Origin: an uncultured Prevotellaceae bacterium | Lineage (GTDB): Bacteria; Bacteroidota; Bacteroidia; Bacteroidales; Bacteroidaceae | Assembly: GCA_900316985.1 (NCBI GenBank) | Contig: ONFE01000064.1 | Location: 1 to 39,310, forward strand | Reading direction: 5' to 3' | Length of the DNA: 39,310 nt | Shown: piece by piece, positions 36,234-39,310 of the stretch | Layout: the number at the start of each line of letters is the position of its first letter | Position numbering within the stretch: position 1 is the stretch's first letter | Position numbers and translations under genes: made by a program | Notes under the pieces: model-generated | What the model saw: the letters and a program-made list of their open reading frames with translations, nothing else | Told to the model about the DNA's origin: nothing | Databases searched by the model: none

Positions 36234-36817
36234 ACACGTAAGAAAAAGTTTTCCCTGTTTTGCTATCACTGCTATCACTAAAATCAGTAAATGATTGGTT
36301 TGCAATAAGTTGCTGAGAAATTTTTAGTGATAGCACAGGTGATAGCAGTGATAGCAAAACGCCGAAATCCTGAAAAAGGTTGATGGTTAATCCTGATTTT
36401 TTATGATAAAAGCCCGTTTTTTGAGATTATTCACGCAGAGTGCATGGAGTTTTCAGAGTGAATAAAACCTCTGTGAACTCTTATGACTCGGCGTGAGGCG
36501 TCTTAGGAATTGTGTGGTGGCTGATGATGCGCTAAATTACTGCGAAGCCTCCGCTGCAGTACTGCGGATGATGTGCAGTACTACTGCCAATGGGTAGCAG
36601 CGGTGTTGCTAATGGTATGCACACATGCGGGAGATTACTGCGCGCATGCGAAAATCTGAGTGTTTAGGGGCGTTTTTTTTGCGCGGAAAGGCATTTTGCT
36701 ATCACTGCTATCACCTGTGATATCACTAAATTTCGCCTGCAACTTTAAGTTAGCCAGACATTTACCTATTTAGTGATAGCAGTGATAGCAAAACAGGGAA
36801 GACTTTTCTTACGTATA
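36234..36817. mobile_element. MITE-like non-coding element with long imperfect terminal inverted repeats
   Basis: The left arm (36234-36361) and right arm (36690-36817) are inverted copies over about 128 bp. The outer 48 bp match best: left ACACGTAAGAAAAAGTTTTC, right complement ATACGTAAGAAAAGTCTTCC; both then read CTGTTTTGCTATCACTGC. An inner 40-bp block (36321-36360 versus 36691-36730) also matches closely. The unit GTGATAGCAGTGATAGCAAAA occurs four times, twice per strand. The 328-bp centre has no ORF of note but several small palindromes (CTGCAGTACTGCGG, GCGCGCATGCG) and a stem GAGTTTTCAGAG / CTCTGTGAACTC. No transposase and no clear target duplication, though CCCCGTTCA occurs just outside both ends. 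Confidence 0.7.
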
Positions 36818-36874
36818 GAAGGCGTCGGTTGAAGTGGCCCCCCCCCGTTCATACTTCCGATATGAGATAAAGAA

Positions 36875-37600
36875 TCATTTGCCCAGGAAAATAGTGTCTA
36901 GATAATGCTGGAAGGCCTCTTTGTACATATCCCCGACGGGGAGATAGGTCTCTGCGTCCATGATGATGCGGTTCTTGTTTACCTCCAGAATCTTATGGAG
37001 GTTCACGATATAGGAACGGTGGATGCGCATGAAGTTTTCGGGTAACCGTGTTTCTATCTTTTTCATGGAGAGCAGGGTGATAATCGGTTTTTCCTCTCCC
37101 TCCAAATAGATTTTCAGGTATTCACTCATGCCCTCGATATAGCGGATATCAGCGATACTGATCTTTACCATCCGGTAGTCAGTCTTGACGAAGAGGCTGG
37201 CTGGCTGTGTGTTGGGAATTGGGTGTTGGATGTTGGTGGATACACTCTCCTGTCTCTCTTTGATACGATTGGCAGCACGGCGGAAATCATCGAGACCGAA
37301 AGGTTTCAGGAGATAGTCCACGGCATTGACCTTGAATCCTTCCACGGCATATTCGCTATAGGCTGTGGTGAAGACAATGAGTGGAGGCGCTTGGAGCGAC
37401 TTGACGAAGTCCATTCCGTTTAGATCGGGCATATTGATGTCGCAGAAGATAGCATCCACGCTATCCTGTTCCAGGAACTTCCGAGCTTCCAGGGCACTCT
37501 GGCACTGGGCGGCAAGTTCGAGGAAGGGAACTTTTTGGATATAGGTGGTGAGCTGCTGTAGGGCCAGCGGCTCGTCGTCAATGGCAAGGCATCTGATCAT
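36875..37600 (-). CDS. LytTR-type response regulator
   Basis: A 241-residue regulator. The receiver domain (1-115) has the acidic pair in CLAIDDEPLA, phospho-Asp54 in AIFCDINMPDLNG, Thr in IVFTTAYSEYA and Lys in YLLKPFG. The LytTR DNA-binding domain (about 138-235) shows LFVKTDYRMVKISIADIRYI, YLKIYLEGEEKPIITLLSMK and FMRIHRSYIVNLHKI. The linker at about 121-131 (TNIQHPIPNTQP) is encoded by a 7-bp repeat. Its start overlaps the kinase stop by 4 bp (ATGA), so the pair is co-translated and should work together. Target promoters are not evident in the window. Confidence 0.95.
   Translation of the reverse strand: MIRCLAIDDEPLALQQLTTYIQKVPFLELAAQCQSALEARKFLEQDSVDAIFCDINMPDLNGMDFVKSLQAPPLIVFTTAYSEYAVEGFKVNAVDYLLKPFGLDDFRRAANRIKERQESVSTNIQHPIPNTQPASLFVKTDYRMVKISIADIRYIEGMSEYLKIYLEGEEKPIITLLSMKKIETRLPENFMRIHRSYIVNLHKILEVNKNRIIMDAETYLPVGDMYKEAFQHYLDTIFLGK
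37209..37236. repeat. 7-bp tandem repeat inside the LytTR regulator gene
   Basis: Plus-strand units GTGTTGG, GAATTGG, GTGTTGG, ATGTTGG. In the coding frame (minus) they encode NIQHPIPNTQ in the hinge between the receiver and LytTR domains. Confidence 0.8.
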
Positions 37601-38703
37601 GTGAGCGGTATTTCAAGTTCAACGTTATAGGTGTCAGGCTCGTCCTGTATATTGAGTGTATAGTTCTCTCCAAATAATAAGTTCAGGCGTTGTTTGACAT
37701 TGGCAAGTCCTACGCCCCCATTCTCTTCGTTGGGCTTATCGGCCTTGCTGTTGTGGCACTCGAAGTGGAGCCTGCCGTTTTTGATGGCAGCCTTAACATG
37801 GACGAAGGATTCGTGCTGGTAACTGATGCCGTGCTTGAAGGCATTCTCGATAAACGTGATGAGCATCAGGGGCGGCAACTCATAGTCGGGTGTCTCGATG
37901 GGTAGGTCAACTATCACCTCCACCTTGTCTGTATAGCGCAGGCGCATCAGCGAGATATAATGACGGATGAAATCGAACTCACGGGTGAGGGGAACGCCTT
38001 TCTTGTCGCCCTCATAGAGCACGAAGCGCATCATCTTCGACAGTTCCAGGATAGTGTCCTTGGCTTTCTCGGGATCGATGTCTACCAAGGCGTGAATATT
38101 GTTAAGCGTGTTCATGAAGAAGTGCGGATTGATCTGGTATTTCAGGTATTCCAGTTGCTGCTCCAGATTCTCTTTCTCGAGTGCCATCAGTTGTTTGGCG
38201 TCGTGGCGTGACTTGAAGTAATACTTTATGCCGAGGTTCATGCCTAGCATTAATAGCAGGATAATGAGTGCCACGATGTCATGCTCGCCCATGAAGACAG
38301 GAGGTTTTTTATGATGGGGAGGACGGTGGTGGGCTCTTTCTTCAGGAAAAGGTGGAGGCATCATCTCTATGTGTTCCCGTGGGGGCCTGTTTTCTTCCAT
38401 CGGCTTGTGAGAGCATTGGAAGACCAAGAAGAGGGTAGTGATAACGGCTATCGAACAGATATACAGCACCCTTTTTTGCCGATAGACCAGCAAAGGAGCA
38501 AGAAAGAAATTGTGAATTAGGAACACGAGAAAGAACATGCCGAACTGCCGCCATATTAACATCAACTCATCCCAGTTGAAGGTGTAATAAGGGTCGTTAA
38601 CCGTCCGGATATAGAGGCTGAGCACTGGCACTGCGAAGAGCATTCCCCACAATGCCAGGTATGTTAGGTTCTCATATTTCCTTTGTTCTTGCATCCATTT
38701 CAT
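37597..38703 (-). CDS. LytS-type sensor histidine kinase with His/Pro-rich loop
   Basis: A 368-residue membrane kinase. Four hydrophobic helices lie at about 14-31, 52-74, 79-97 and 142-160. Between the last two is a loop (about 99-141) rich in Pro, His, Glu and Met: CSHKPMEENRPPREHIEMM, then HHRPPHHKKPPV. The His_kinase domain follows a coiled coil, with phospho-His194 in YQINPHFFMNTLNNIHAL, then HATPase motifs ITFIENAFKHGI and GGVGLANVKQRL. The loop should face the periplasm by helix count and could bind a metal. It sits 27 bp after the Cthe_2159-like gene and overlaps its partner regulator. Confidence 0.93.
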   Translation of the reverse strand: MKWMQEQRKYENLTYLALWGMLFAVPVLSLYIRTVNDPYYTFNWDELMLIWRQFGMFFLVFLIHNFFLAPLLVYRQKRVLYICSIAVITTLFLVFQCSHKPMEENRPPREHIEMMPPPFPEERAHHRPPHHKKPPVFMGEHDIVALIILLLMLGMNLGIKYYFKSRHDAKQLMALEKENLEQQLEYLKYQINPHFFMNTLNNIHALVDIDPEKAKDTILELSKMMRFVLYEGDKKGVPLTREFDFIRHYISLMRLRYTDKVEVIVDLPIETPDYELPPLMLITFIENAFKHGISYQHESFVHVKAAIKNGRLHFECHNSKADKPNEENGGVGLANVKQRLNLLFGENYTLNIQDEPDTYNVELEIPLT

Positions 38704-38730
38704 ATAACGAAAAGCATGGGTGTTTATTGT

Positions 38731-39310
38731 CTATCTCCAACCGCCGGGGCCACCGCCACCAGGGCCAAATCCGCCACCGCCCATACTGCTGCTGATGGTA
38801 TTGGAGGCTGTCACGCTGACCGAACTGCTGCCTGCTGTCAATGTGTAGCTGCTTCCGCTGCTCAAGTCGGGCGTGCTGATGATAATCGTATTGCTGCCAC
38901 TATAGGAAAGAGGGGGTATCGTGAATGTATAGAGTGTCTTGCTGCTGTTGCTCACACTGACACTGCTGTTGGCAGAGACGGAACCTGTTGCGGTGATGAT
39001 TCCCTGGGTGGTGCTGCCCAGATTGCCGTCCACACGGCCGCCGATGGCAAAGATGTAACCGCCACTGATGTAGAGTTTCTTCTGCTCGTTGATGTCAATA
39101 CCAGCCTCCGCACCATTGGCTCCACAGGCGATGATAGTTCCGCCTTTGAGATACATGTTTCCGTTGGCATCGATGCCGTCGTTATTGGTACCTACGGCCA
39201 CTGTGGTTCCACCGCTGATGGTCAGATCACCTGTAGAGTTGATGGCATCGTCGTGGGCATAGACCAATACCGTTCCACCCGTAATGTCGAGCGTTCCCTT
39301 ACTTTCCATA
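38731..39310 (-). CDS. Cthe_2159-like carbohydrate-binding repeat protein, C-terminal part (cut by window edge)
   Basis: The last about 193 codons of a secreted beta-helix protein; the reading frame continues past the right edge and the Met at 39309 is internal. Repeated strand units such as KGTLDITGGTVLVYAHDDAI, STGDLTISGGTTVAVGTNND and GNMYLKGGTIIACGANGAEA match the calcium-dependent, acidic-polysaccharide-binding Cthe_2159 type (DUF4353). The C-terminus is Ser-rich, then ends in SMGGGGFGPGGGGPGGWR, a Gly/Pro tail. It lies upstream of the LytS/LytTR pair on the same strand and may share its transcript. A surface-binding role is inferred from the family. Confidence 0.85.
   Translation of the reverse strand, partial: MESKGTLDITGGTVLVYAHDDAINSTGDLTISGGTTVAVGTNNDGIDANGNMYLKGGTIIACGANGAEAGIDINEQKKLYISGGYIFAIGGRVDGNLGSTTQGIITATGSVSANSSVSVSNSSKTLYTFTIPPLSYSGSNTIIISTPDLSSGSSYTLTAGSSSVSVTASNTISSSMGGGGFGPGGGGPGGWR

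Noticed and set aside
36234-36817. CRISPR array
   Set aside because: Repeats are inverted and nested rather than direct and evenly spaced, and no cas genes are present.
36841-36846. Run of nine C at 36838-36846 as a phase-variable tract
   Set aside because: It lies between the MITE-like element and the 3' end of a gene, away from any start codon or promoter I can see.

Overview
The window reads as a chromosomal segment of a gut-type Bacteroidota, most likely Prevotella or a close relative. The evidence is SusC/SusD pairs, a hybrid two-component sensor with AraC output, Bacteroidetes promoters (TTTG, about 20 bp, TAnnTTTG) and abundant secreted glycoside hydrolases. No rRNA, tRNA, CRISPR array or transposase gene was seen.

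Layout. (1) 1-9.8 kb, minus strand: a polysaccharide-utilisation locus with GH43, SusC, SusD, a terminator hairpin, then GH105, a DUF2264 (GH154-type) protein and a GH35 enzyme cut by the window edge. The GH43 and susC promoters each carry the same 25-bp sequence exactly 32 bp upstream of the -7 box, the probable activator site. (2) 9.8-13.85 kb, plus strand: the hybrid two-component regulator, split into two frames by an exact 17-bp tandem duplication. (3) 13.85-25.4 kb, minus strand: a tight five-gene operon of GH2, a GH141-like beta-helix protein, a cytoplasmic GH31, a 970-residue corrinoid methyltransferase fusion and an SSS sugar symporter. (4) 25.5-32.25 kb, plus strand, divergent from (3): a DUF4861 protein, a large unrecognised secreted protein, an aldo/keto reductase, an amidohydrolase, a zinc alcohol dehydrogenase and a Fur-family regulator. 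(5) 32.4-36.2 kb: an AT-richer island with a TPR/coiled-coil/HTH membrane sensor, a DUF3244 secreted protein behind a palindromic operator, a lipoprotein with a Gly-rich C-terminus and a 57-residue membrane protein. (6) 36.23-36.82 kb: a non-coding MITE-like element with long imperfect terminal inverted repeats. (7) 36.9-39.3 kb, minus strand: a Cthe_2159-like protein (partial), a LytS-type kinase and a LytTR regulator.

How it may work together (inference). GH35, GH43, GH105 and the DUF2264 protein suit a galactan or arabinogalactan with (unsaturated) glucuronate caps. GH2, GH141-like and GH31 suit galactose, fucose and xylose branches. Freed sugars would enter through the SSS symporter. The AKR, amidohydrolase and ADH could oxidise one of them by a non-phosphorylating route.

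The most notable item is the fusion of a URO-D/MtaA-like domain, a MetH-type homocysteine methyltransferase domain and a corrinoid domain. It lacks the folate and AdoMet modules of MetH. In this context it could demethylate O-methyl sugars (for example 4-O-methyl-glucuronate) and make methionine. A second theme is short degenerate tandem repeats (7-, 8- and 9-bp periods) and a palindromic element that sit between genes and also in frame inside four enzymes and one regulator.
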